Shown one piece after another: positions 38,201 through 45,200 of a stretch of 64,000 bases of DNA (its first letter is position 1; each line of letters opens with the position of its first letter). The notes under the pieces were generated by a model, which was given only the letters and a program-made list of their open reading frames with translations, made no database searches and was not told the origin of the DNA. The stretch comes from Aphelocoma coerulescens (taxonomy: Eukaryota > Chordata > Aves > Passeriformes > Corvidae): NCBI RefSeq assembly GCF_041296385.1, contig NC_091013.1, positions 66,867,563-66,931,562 on the forward strand, written 5' to 3'. A program made the position numbers and the translations under genes.

Positions 38201-41200
38201 AGGGAGAATTTATCTGACAATTGAGATATAGGATGCTGCAAGTTGAGAATAGTTACATCAGTTTTACATGGCTTTACTGAAACTCTCAGCCACATGTTCT
38301 CAGCACAATGCCTCATAAGAGGGGTCTTTTCCTCCAAAAAAGATGCTCTACAGCAACGAATTCAGCATTGTCCAAGCAGCAGCTTTTGGAAGAGTGAAAT
38401 ATCCAAAGGCAGGAAAAAACCATGTGAATGACACGTGGAAGTCTGAAGGAGCAGACTTTAAGGAAGATGCCCTGTAGGAAAACTGCACTGCATCTCATTT
38501 CCTGGTCTGTCGTTGAGGCTTAGTAGTTAGATTTTACAAAGCCTACATAACCAGATCTTGAGTGTGAGGACCCTTAATTTAGGAAACTACGTAGTTTAAC
38601 TCAACTTTAACACAAGATATTTATACAGAACAAAATATGTCCCTTCAGGAAATTTCTAGGAAAGCACTTTTGTTCTCTCTCTTTTGGAATTTTTCTCCTC
38701 AACATTCAGTTTTGAAGTTTTAAATTTTTTGCTTTTCTCCTCAAGTAACTCCAGGTCTCAAATATTTTAAAAGCCAAACTCAAAACTGTCTAACATGAAC
38801 ACAGGTCTTATGTCTATTTTTTCCTCACCTTTCCCTGAGAACAGGTCTGGAGAAGAATCTCTATTTTGCTATTTCTAAGCAGCACAGCCATTTGCATCTT
38901 AACTCCAGGAAAGTGACATGAAATGATACAGGGAACACATTCCCTTGAACTCTGATTAGGTATTGGCATTTACTTCTGATTACATTAGTTTTGCCAGCAC
39001 ACCACTGAAAAACTCTAAACACTTAACAGTTTATTTTGTTAATGGTTTGGTTTTCTTCCAAGTAACAGAAAACTTTTTTAGTGTGACAGGTGACCTTACT
39101 CAGATTTTAAATAACTCCCCCGAAGACTCAAAATGTATCAAAAACCCCTCTGAGATTCTTGAGAAATGTTGTTAAAAATTAAGCATTATTTAGCAATAAT
39201 GGTATCCTCTTTAACTCTCTCTCCTGTTGGGTACAAACTGAATAGCAATATGATCCATTTCCTACTGTAATATGACAGCTTTCCAAAAAGCATATAGTAA
39301 GCAGTGATTAAGAGTTTTAACAAACCACACCTCTGCACCTGCAAAATTCTCATGCTCTGGAAGTCATACAATAAATAAATAAATTTAAGTAAGTGGAATG
39401 TTGTACCCATAGAAACAGAGTACCATCAGTATAAGTATCAGTCAAAAACTTACCATTTCTGGCTTAGGAGATGTTGAGAGCTGTAATTTGTCTTGCAGTT
39501 TACTGGTAGTCGCTCTCCTAGTTCTGCTACTGCTTATAAAGAAAAAACAAATCCAAAGACATCTTAAATCATGCAACAAAGGAATGTATTTTTTAGAGGA
39601 TGCTCACGTGTTTCAGTTGTCAGTCTGCAGCCTGAACTCATACTGAAGCATTTCTGTTTAGCTTGTACTATTCCTCCAGCAAAAACAAGCGGTTAAGCAA
39701 CCACTGATCAGAACCCAGGCTTCTTACATCATAAAGAGCTGTCTAACAGATTGGAATTTACTGCAGGTGTAATTTCTCATGTTTAAGAATGAGTACCAAC
39801 TTGTCTAGTCTGATGCATCTGGTACAGAAGGTCAAGTTTCTAAATGCTGCAGTTGAGGGGAAAAGGGGAGTAGCACAAGAAGCTGAAGCTCAGCTACTGC
39901 AATCATGAGAGCCCAGGCCATTTGAGGCAAGTCTGAAGAAGGACACGTAGTTCCCACCACACTGACAGTTTCCAAAACCTTCAGTCAGGCACCAGAGCTG
40001 GCATCAGACTACCCAGAAAGTTACAAAACCACCAAGACCAGTATTGACTCCTAGCAACTATGAAAATGTATTGACAGCTCAGAAGAAAAACATCTCTGTT
40101 TACAAGGTTACAAATCCAAATTCTTCCTCAGGTGCTTTGTGATGTGTTATATAACAGATGTGGTACTACTGCATGTGACTGAAAATGAACATTCTAGATA
40201 GCAAGTGGTATCTTTGCATCAGATGATCTTACAGAAGCCAGCTGAGATTAAATTGAAGGAACATTAGTGAATATAAAAATAAGAGAATGTAAGCCATAGC
40301 AGAAATACTACCTGATTGATGTCTGGTTTTCTTGAATGGACACACCAGAAAAAGTCTTCTTTCTTGATAGATACTCCTCGACTTTCTGTCGTCTTTGTTC
40401 TAGCAGATTTTAAGAAAGACAGACTTGTTATTTTAGCTGAAATATTAATGCCAAACTTTCTTAGTCAAGAAGTAAATGCAATTAGAAAAGCATCAAGACG
40501 TTACATAATATAGACACTACAGATTAAGAAATCTTTAGTTTTTACATCTCAGTATCTTACATGTTCTCACATTTCTTGAGAAAGGCAAAATTCAAGGGAT
40601 GGTTGAATGTAATTTCACAGCTACACACGATGGCTGGTTTGCTGTATTAAGCTAAAAGAAACACAATTTTGTGACGTGAAGAAGTCCAGCTTGCTCTTAT
40701 CTTCTGGATGCCTGTCCAGTATTTCACATAGTTACTGTTGGTTCAGCAAGCACACTTTTCACTTGTGGCAGTAGCAAGTATAGCATACATCACAAATACC
40801 ATGCACATGAACCCAACTGACCATCTGTAAAATCATTTGCTTATCTTCCACTGTCACAAATGTTAGACTGCTGGAAGTGTTAATAACAGCACAAAGTGAT
40901 CCTGAAAAGGCTCTGAGAACAGCTGTCACTGTCCTTCCAGGGATGGTGACTCTACCATCTCCCTGGACAGTCCATTCCCATGCCTCACCACCTCTTCTGT
41001 CAAGAAATTCCTCCTAATGCCCAGCCTAAACTTCCCCTGTAACAGCTAGAGACCGTGTCCTCTTGTCCCGTCACTGGCTGCCTGGGAGAAGAGGCCGATC
41101 CCCACCTGGCTCCACCCTCCTTTTAGGCAGTTCCAGAGACTGGTAAGGTCCCCCCGAGCCTCTTCTCCACGCTAAACACCCCCAGGTTCCTCAGCCGCTC

Positions 41201-42033
41201 TTTATAGCGCTTGTGTTCCAGACCCTTCCCCAGCTCCTTGCCCTTCTCTAGAAAAAGCGTACAGAAGGCAGCGTCCATCACCGGCTTGTGAAGGAGCTAC
41301 CACAGCTCGTACAGCAGCGGTGCCCCTGCCAAGAGACAGGGCTCGACGTGCATCCCAGAGCCTCCCAGCACCTTCTGCTGCAAAAGCGGTTCTCACCGCC
41401 CCTCACACAAACAGCAAAGCCCCACCAAAGCAACTTCCTTGCTTTAACTTGCAGAAGCCGAACCGGTCAGAAAGTAAATAAGCAGAAGAGCGCGGGTCTA
41501 GGTCGGCGCCGCACTTGCTGCTTTCAAGGGGATGCCCTTAACGTCAGGGCGTCTCGTTTGTCAGGAGGGAAGGCTTCCATCCCAGGAGCCCTACCTGGGG
41601 TAGGGAACAGGATGGGGCGGGGTCCGTACCGGCCCCAGCCGTGTCAAGGGAGGTTGAAGTCTCGTACGCCCTCTCGCACCGCTCGGAAGCTGTAAGACCA
41701 CGACAGCGAGCGCTGCTGCCAAGACCTGTCCGGTCTCCGACCTCGCCTGGAGCTCCTGCCCTGCCCTCCCACTGGCCAGAGAAAGCAACCAGCTCCTCTC
41801 CCACCGGCTCCCCTGCCACCCGCCGTGGCGACCCGCGAGGCTGCAACGGCGGCCAGTAACGCTCAGCTCCGCGCGAGCAGGCGGTCCGCAGCGGGGGCGA
41901 CTCGGCCCCTCGGTGTCCTGCGGTGCCTGAGTGTCCCGGTACCCCTGTCCCAGCCCGGTATCCCGGCCTTACCGCGGAATGCGGGCTCGGACCTGCGACT
42001 AGCCGGGAGCTGCGGAGCCACACGCGCCGCCAT
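23292..42033 (-). CDS. CKAP2: CKAP2, cytoskeleton-associated protein 2 (complete, 9 coding exons, 694 aa)
   Basis: Mitotic microtubule- and spindle-associated protein. Exons (minus): 41973-42033, 40312-40399, 39454-39532, 36927-37747, 35721-35886, 35042-35209, 34417-34489, 33311-33701, 23292-23529. They sum to 2085 nt and close in frame; human CKAP2 has 682 aa. Diagnostic blocks are [16 protein letters not shown] near the N-terminus, a KEN box (ENKENVDE) at the start of the large exon (a likely APC/C-Cdh1 degron, as in the family), [48 protein letters not shown] with [12 protein letters not shown], and the C-terminal TTPYLESVK and [12 protein letters not shown]. Most of the large exon encodes basic, Ser/Lys-rich, probably disordered sequence. 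The last intron (23530-33310) holds an 8.9-kb provirus in antisense; without it the intron would be about 0.86 kb. Confidence 0.95.
24207..24210. repeat. Target-site duplication, left copy (agag)
   Basis: The four bases just before the 5' LTR equal the four just after the 3' LTR (33130-33133). A 4-bp duplication is what gammaretroviral integrases make. Confidence 0.85.
24211..24676 (+). mobile_element. 5' LTR of the intronic provirus (466 bp)
   Basis: It begins TGTAATAAATG and ends ATCACA (TG...CA termini) and is the same length as the 3' LTR at 32664-33129. Base-by-base reading found no difference between the two. A TATA-like ATAAAAG lies at 24522-24528 and AATAAA at 24626-24631, leaving a short R-U5. 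A 65-codon ORF inside the LTR occurs identically in both copies and is not called as a gene. Confidence 0.95.
24680..24697 (+). other. Primer binding site, tRNA-His type
   Basis: TGGTGCCGTGACTCGGAT lies three bases after the 5' LTR. The TGG start matches the CCA end of a tRNA. From memory, the 18 bases match the tRNA-His primer site used by HERV-H-like class I elements. Confidence 0.8.
24698..25083 (+). other. Proviral leader with candidate major splice donor and packaging region
   Basis: 386 bp of GC-rich leader with no retroviral ORF. Two donor-like sites are visible: 'cg|gtaaga' with its GT at 24710-24711, and 'gc|gtgagtat' with its GT at 24873-24874. Either could give the spliced RNA for env or the extra ORF. 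The packaging signal is presumed to lie here by analogy only. Confidence 0.5.
25084..26523 (+). CDS. gag: gag polyprotein, 479 aa, ending in a probable readthrough TAG
   Basis: Structural polyprotein. I chose the ATG at 25084 because it gives an MGQGKS N-terminus, a myristoylation-type glycine at position 2. The open frame extends upstream but has no ATG. The matrix region is followed by a Pro-rich linker with a PPPY late-domain motif at residues 132-135 (recruits NEDD4-type ligases). The capsid contains a major-homology-like region at about 318-338, then a charged segment rich in Glu, Lys and Arg. One CCHC knuckle (C-X2-C-X4-H-X4-C) spans residues 453-466. The frame ends at TAG (26521-26523) and continues open into pol in the same frame. 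No internal stop or frameshift. Confidence 0.95.
   Translation: MGQGKSKPSSSIRFPPVPEDSPLGLLLNNWRHYSSTQNKDKAKMIYYCIEVWGGKQISRNVFWPIFGSYEDWVRQDLNLWVETKTPFSQEESEYAKIWIETPGVLLFTLKEKSEDSGVRRKDKKKEEVPMIPPPYIPPQAPQAPPLPLPEQPLEEEEGNPEPERERPMTRSRARRHNLYPLREMPMGGPQPGIGFISVPLSSGDVRDFKKEMGNLLEDPLGVAEKLDQFLGPNIYTWDELQSILNILFTAEEKNMIRRAGMRIWDAQHAQGPQADIKWPLQNPNWDHQDPAHRTHMQDLRTIVIQGVREAVPRGQNINKAFNERQRKEETPTDWLERVRKNLQLYSGLDPDTQLGQALLKTQFVAKSWDDIRKKLEKLENWQERGLDELLREAQKVYVRRDEENHKRQVRMMVAAVRESRKQDSPRRMGQMPRKAPRNTEGNQRVERREAVVCFYCGEKGHIRRDCRKRIRDEKMFKED
26521..26596 (+). promoter_or_regulatory. gag-pol stop readthrough signal with possible RNA pseudoknot
   Basis: The TAG at 26521-26523 is followed by an 8-base spacer, then a 7-bp stem pairing 26533-26539 with 26565-26571 (gggctct/agagccc), extendable by a G-U pair 26532-26572. 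Inside the loop, 26547-26553 (ggggacc) is perfectly complementary to 26590-26596 (ggtcccc), giving a second 7-bp stem. TAG, 8-nt spacer and pseudoknot is the murine leukemia virus arrangement. Unlike that case, 11 bases separate the two stems here, so the fold is a hypothesis. Confidence 0.65.
26524..30045 (+). CDS. pol: pro-pol, open frame read through from gag (protease, RT, RNase H, integrase)
   Basis: Expressed as Gag-Pol by readthrough of the TAG at 26521, in the same frame. Protease has DTG at 26623-26631 within [10 protein letters not shown]. Reverse transcriptase has the LPQGFTESP block and YVDD at 27490-27501. RNase H has [16 protein letters not shown] and HQKGIDF. Integrase has a zinc-binding HX3H (29023, 29035) and CX2C (29125, 29134), and catalytic Asp 29221, Asp 29395 and Glu 29503, which is D,D-35-E spacing. 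A GPY/F-like module (WEGPYLVLL) lies near the C-terminus. There are 1,173 codons before the TGA at 30043-30045, without stops or shifts. All catalytic motifs seen are intact. The TGA overlaps the ATG of the next ORF as ATGA. Confidence 0.95.
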   Translation, partial: RGQGLYLLGTKKHPEPLIKIKVGPQCQEFEFLVDTGAERSTIQVLPSGCKVSRDTALVVGAKGEPFEVPVIKDVLIETESKLGIGSLLLAPEAEYNLMGRDLIVELGINLEVINKELRIKLCPLRVEDEEKINPEVWYTPDSVGQLNIPPFSVTIKDPEIPIRIKQYPISPEGKRGLKPEIDRLISKGLLEPCMSPFNTPILPVKKPDGSYRLVHDLREINKRTVARFPVVANPYTLLSRLGPENHWYSVIDLKDAFWACPLDENSRDYFAFEWEDPDTHRRQQLRWTVLPQGFTESPNLFGQALEQILQEYQTRENITLIQYVDDLLIAGRKEEEVREESIKLLNFLSLKGLKVSKAKLQFVKEEVKYLGHYLSKGEKKIDPERVKGILSLPPPRSKRQVRQLLGLVGYCRQWIDNYSTKVKFLYNKLSHDGLLKWSREDERNLEQLQQDLINAPVLSLPDLKRPFYLFVNIENGTAYGVLTQDWAGRKKPVGYLSKLLDPVSKGWPTCLQAVVACALLVEEARKITFNGELKVLSPHNIRGILQQKAEKWITDSRLLKYEGILLDSPKLTLEVTTLQNPAQFLYGEPNENKLAHDCMLTIEEQTKIRPDLEEEELEEGERLFVDGSSRVIEGKRVSGYAIIKEEGSEVLESGPLSRSWSAQACELYAVLRALRLLKNKTGTIYTDSKYAYGVVHTFGKIWEERGLINSQGKDLVHQELIRQLLQALREPRRIAVVHLRGHQKGIDFKSRGNNAADQEAKRAALLVIRQVQDKNQPKEKFPNKTRCIYSFTEQEKEKLSQMGLKENSEGEWKLPDGRVVLPKSIAVEILQRIHSQTHWGTQALADQFAAKYMCIGIYNLAKQIVKGCITCLKVNKAYLRERPLGGRPLAHRPFANIQLDFTELPKVGRSKYLLVIVDHLTHFVEAFPTARATAQTVVKVLLENIIPRYGIIETIDSDRGPHFVSKIIKEVMGIMGIKWEYHTPWHPQSSGRVERMNGEIKKQLTKLMLETKLSWVKCLPLALLNIRTQPRSDMGISPFEMLYGMPYNMGEPQDHPNLRDQNMNHYIITLMRYREELWKKGMITQRPPLELKLHRIQPGDWVLIKSWKETSLTPQWEGPYLVLLTTETAIRTAERGWTHASRIKGPVEKPSPQWQVTSPPGDLKLKIQRKDCK
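30042..30692 (+). CDS. Extra ORF between pol and env: Cys-rich, basic-tailed protein, 216 aa, unknown function
   Basis: Not recognised. The frame differs from pol and env. Its ATG overlaps the pol stop (ATGA) and its last 131 bp overlap the start of env. Residues 29-68 carry nine cysteines (29, 34, 36, 41, 44, 47, 55, 65, 68) plus His54, with three CxxC pairs, suggesting metal binding. More cysteines follow at 110, 124, 128, 137, 170 and 171. A basic stretch at 178-197, including [10 protein letters not shown], could be a nuclear-localisation or RNA-binding motif. The C-terminus ([10 protein letters not shown]) is leucine-containing and acidic. No signal peptide or membrane segment is evident. 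Cys-rich domain plus Arg-rich tail recalls regulatory proteins of complex retroviruses, but that is analogy, not homology. A 216-codon frame, intact in a young provirus and wedged exactly between pol and env, argues for a real gene. Confidence 0.75.
   Translation: MSKYKIEYLPNPLYTDEGLIFKNDVRIRCGNSNCRCYPFVCYICIVCREKWWSHCERGTPPRGVCIPCRKLQGQFTNWALAHAVSRGILKKGSSEWWEIVFKGINPHYYCYNFNLPAPFVADICDSICRKRLRGVQCNAPEVKNRNWNSYIKRQETRQARSQGPPEKYSCCREDGTPRGPKQPGRRARQRSKKLWRKEPLYWDTRAMLAELPQEWD
30562..32643 (+). CDS. env: env glycoprotein, gamma-type, 693 aa
   Basis: Surface/transmembrane precursor. The first ATG (30562) gives about 80 residues, basic and with several cysteines, before the hydrophobic core [10 protein letters not shown] (81-90). 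The only other Met nearby (86) lies inside that core, so either the leader is unusually long or the start comes from a spliced exon. SU has several N-X-S/T sites and the CWLC motif at 340-343, typical of SU-TM covalent linkage. Furin-type cleavage is at VKR (482-484). TM follows with a hydrophobic fusion peptide from about 485, a heptad-like helix, the gamma-type region starting [11 protein letters not shown] at 550, CX6CC at 567-575, a membrane span at about 617-645 and a cytoplasmic tail of about 48 residues. No stop or frameshift is present. The family's role is receptor binding and membrane fusion. Confidence 0.93.
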   Translation: MVPLVARSNRVDERGRGVKSCGGKNPCIGILEQCLQNCLRSGTRKPQCDPRHVKGGKTPPNYSNQITITTNRLHHLAQRNIFLLIMLCLIKLNGVETLEETHFPHEPFKWSLVRLSDNRILQTNTTVGAPSFRAGLCDLTAIEHCGKELNLTGFYMCPTANRGKSYCNYPGEYFCGYWGCETIASDWIPGGGPDKFLKAGFGPVGCTKPRRGPSGETTYMGTCSFIYINIMQPTNPDWLLGKIWGIRHWEPGKDRGNLIMIKKEHAPPDPELVGPNQGLGELEEIGNINKTQQVGSITITPQSENPTDVKTNLEYSALWKIMQASYGVINKTNPELTKECWLCYNIRPPFYEGIGVTAKARRINGTNPAQCLWKQRKESIQGLTLSQVTGKGRCIGNIPKHKEHLCEVKISPKEDEKPADWLLPAANTKWVCNNIGITPCLSLKLFNYTHDYCIQVSIIPRITYHPSEYMYQQHTTADHHLVKREPFTALTIATLLTIGGVGAGTGIASLVTQQKELRALRVSVDEDLSRIEQAIDGLVKSVRSLSEVVLQNRRGLDLLFLQQGGLCVALKEECCVYADHTGVVIDTMTELRKRLEQRKRERETQQSWYESWFNHSPWLTTLLSTIAGPLILLVLGLTFGPCILNKLISIVKGRLEVAHLMLLRAKYQQISENHEEEMLELAKQELKRFNEQK
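32648..32663 (+). other. Polypurine tract
   Basis: A purine run (gagaaaaagggggga) ends two bases before the TG of the 3' LTR. This is the expected plus-strand primer site. Confidence 0.9.
32664..33129 (+). mobile_element. 3' LTR of the intronic provirus (466 bp)
   Basis: Reads identical to 24211-24676 throughout. TATA-like motif at 32975-32981 and AATAAA at 33079-33084. Its 3' end is only 181 bp from the CKAP2 exon at 33311-33701, so readthrough transcription from this LTR would run antisense across that exon. Confidence 0.95.
33130..33133. repeat. Target-site duplication, right copy (agag)
   Basis: Identical to 24207-24210, flanking the provirus. Confidence 0.85.
40925..41250 (-). mobile_element. 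CR1 LINE fragment
   Basis: Antisense CR1 with 'ccttccagggatggtgactctaccatctccctgg', 'cagtccattccca', 'aagaaattcctcctaatgcccagcctaaacttcccctg' and 'ccccaggttcctcagccgctc' in the proper antisense order. Lies in CKAP2 intron 1. Confidence 0.9.
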
Positions 42034-42253
42034 GGCCACAGAGCACCGAGCGTTTGAATCGCCCGGCGCCGCCCCGATTGGCCCGGCCGCGGGGCTTGAA
42101 CTGGCCAATGGCGGCGGGCGCTGCGCTCCCGCCGCTCGGCGGGGGGGAACATGGCGGCCGCTCCCCGGGCCGCCGCTAGAGGGCGCGGGCCGACCGCGCA
42201 CGGTCCCTGCGCGCCCGGCGGCCGCGGCCCGGTGCGGGACGGGAAGGGCAGCC
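42034..42253. promoter_or_regulatory. Divergent CKAP2/VPS36 promoter, 220 bp, with two CCAAT boxes
   Basis: The CKAP2 ATG (42033, minus) and VPS36 ATG (42254, plus) are 220 bp apart in CpG-rich DNA. Two NF-Y-type boxes are visible: ATTGG at 42077-42081 and CCAAT at 42105-42109, 28 bp apart. TTTGAA at 42053-42058, 18 bp on the CKAP2 side, matches the CHR element of G2/M genes, though in CKAP2 direction it reads TTCAAA. The layout suits a cell-cycle-regulated CKAP2 paired with a housekeeping VPS36. No TATA box seen. Confidence 0.8.
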
Positions 42254-45200
42254 ATGGACAGGTTCTCGTGGACCACCGGGCTGCTGGAGCTGGGAGAGAC
42301 GCTGGTGGTCCAGCAGCGCGGCGTGCGCCTCAGCAACGGGGAGGAGAAGGTGACGGGAGCTGGATCGGCCCCGCGCGGGGCCTGGCGGCGCGGCCGGGGT
42401 GGGGGAGGAGGGTAAAGGACGCGGCCGTGGGCCCCAGGCAAGGGGGGTGGTATGGCGGTGAGTACGGGCGGTGTCGGGCGAGGGGCGCGGTACGAGGGGC
42501 GTGAAGGGCTTGGGCTGCAGGCGGAGCATCGATTGGGGGTGTGGGAGGACGTTCTGCGCCAGGGTCTGGCAGGGTTTGTCTCTGTGGGGAGATGAGGGCG
42601 CAGGCTTTGAGGGGTTGTGCCGGTAGACAGCCGGCTGAACGTGACCTAGCAGTGTGCCCAGGTGGCCAAGAGGGCCAGTGGCGCCCTGGCCTATAGCAGC
42701 TAGTGTGGTCAGCAGGACCAGGGCAGGGATTGTACCCCTGCACTGGTGAGGCCGCGTCCCGAATCCTGTGTTCAGTTCTGGGCCCCTCAGTTCAGAACAG
42801 ACAGAGGTGCTGGAGCGGATCCGGAGAAGGGCAACGGAGCTGGGGAAAGTCTGGAGCACAAATCTTAGAGCAGCTGAAGGAGCTGCGGTTGTTTAGCCTG
42901 GAGAAGAGCAGGCTCGGGGGGATCTTACTGCTCTCTGCAACTGCCTGAAAGGAGGGTGGAGCCACGTCGGAGTCGGTCTCTTCTCCCCGGAAGCAAGTGA
43001 CAGGAAAAGTGGAAGTAGCCTTAAACTGTGCTAGGGGAAGTTTAGGTTGGCCATTAGGAATAATTTCTTGACAGAAAGGGAGATTAGACATTGGAATGGG
43101 CTGCCCAGGGGGGTGGTAGAGTCACCGTCCCTGGAGGTGTTTAAGGAAAGACTGGACATGATACTCAAGTCCATGGTCTGGTTGACATAGGGGTGTTGGG
43201 TCATAGGTTGGACCCAATGGTCTCAGAGGTCTTTTCCAACTCAATTGATTCTGTGATTCTGTGAGAAAGGCCTTGGACAGTGTGTGTGATGTGGGGTGAG
43301 GGTTGGGACCCCCACAGAGTGTGTATAGGCAGTGTCACTGTCACAAAGCACTGCCCACTGATTGGGCTGTCACTCCTGTATGGGACTGAGCCCTTGCTTT
43401 GGTGTGGTACAGGGCATGATGCACAATTCACACTTGAGTCATCCTGGTAGCTGTAAAATGCTCTTGAGCCCTAGTCATCAAGGGTGCTGACATACTCTCT
43501 ACTCTTTTCTGAGCCATCCTGCTTATTGTTTCACTTCACTGCCAGACTGACTCTTGATGTCTCCATTTTTCCACACCATGGTAATTACATGCCATCACAA
43601 AAAGCTGTGAAAACATGCCTCAGATTTTACAAATAGGAAGCAATTTGCTAATGCAGATTTTCCAGGTACTGTTTGCTGTCTGATAAGTAAGGAGCTTTTC
43701 AACAGCAACACAGATAGAAGCAATACTCCTGTGTGATAGGATGGAAGATTTCAGACTGTGTGCAGCATCTTTTTATTAGGTTGCTTTGCTATTTTGCATA
43801 ACTTTTACCTTCTTTGTCAGCATATAATGAAGGTTCCAAAGCCAATAGCTCTGTTTAAAATACGTTTAAGAACTTTTGTATATCTTGCAGAGTATATGGA
43901 GGGAGGATCCCTCAGGATTTCCGGGGGGGAAGTTTATACGCTTGAAAAAGGAAGTTTGTGTTTATCCATCTAATCCTTTTATACTATTTTTCTAAACTTC
44001 GTGTATTTTGTTTTCTGAAAAAAAGGGAGTGTTCTCAAAATACTGGCCTGTTAAATCTGATTGCTGTGTTGTGGTAAGGTGTAATGTTTCCAAGACCAGT
44101 ATTTATGCAACTTACTGGTTCAGTTTTTTGTTGATCTGTTTTATTTTTCCTGTCCAGGTGAAATTCGATAGTGGAGTTTTACTGCTGAGCACACACAGAC
44201 TGATCTGGAGGGATCAGAAGAATCATGTAAGTCCCACTTTTGTCTCCTGTATGTCATTCAGTTGGAAATTCCATAATAAGCAACAAGTTTTTGCAATGAA
44301 AAGCCTGCACACGGAGAGGGGATTTTTCCTACCGTTGCATGTGTTTTGTTGTACAAGTATAGTCCACTTTTTGGCTCACAGCAGAAAGAAGATTATGTAG
44401 TGTTCTTTCACTCAGTCCTGCTTTAATAAAATAATCATGCAGAGATGAGACGGGATAGGAATGTATCCTATAAATTTTCCTTTTCTAACAGCACAGAAAT
44501 AAAGGAGAAAAGAGCCTGGTGTCATGCACTAAAAAGCATTGATTTTGAGACTGAAGTTGAATGTGTCAGGCAAATCATAATATGAACATCTCTCCTGTGC
44601 TCCTTGTCTAGGAAAGCCTTTTTTTCCTTGTTGGTTTCAAGTCCAAGTTTCACAGTCTTCTGCTCCCACCATATAGTCCAGACCATGATTTGATAATAGG
44701 ACGTGTTTGGTGGCAGTATTGTTTTGCACACATCTTGCCCTCCCAGCTGCCTGCTCCTGCTGTGAACCATCCCTTCTATCAGCCAGAACATTTGTCTGTA
44801 CTACTGTGGACAGCTGGTCACTGGTTAAGTGGCACTGTCAGAACTGCAGTGTGGCAACTGTACTAAAGTAAAAAAATACTGCTGAATGCTTTGTGTCATC
44901 AACCACAGCCCAGGAATGCAGGCTGGAAGTGGGAGAGAAAGACCACAAACACATAAAGCTCTAAGTATAGACTGTGACAATGGGCACTGCTCCACAGATG
45001 CAATTGAAGGAGAAGTCTTCCTCAGACCAGGTTGTATTATGCTTGTTTTGGACACAGTAATTGAGAAATTTAGCCCTGAAAGCCAAAGTTTAGACAGAGC
45101 ATGTTTAGGTGACAACTTTTCAAAAGCAAATTGTATTCCACTGGGCTGGTTTTGTCCAAGGGCAGCTGAAGCACCTCTCACACCCAAAGGCTGTTCCCTA

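Noticed and set aside
41544..42859. Long ORFs on both strands around the CKAP2/VPS36 promoter
   Set aside because: Same high-GC artefact. Only the short first exons of CKAP2 (41973-42033) and VPS36 (42254-42349) are supported, by family match and by splice phase.
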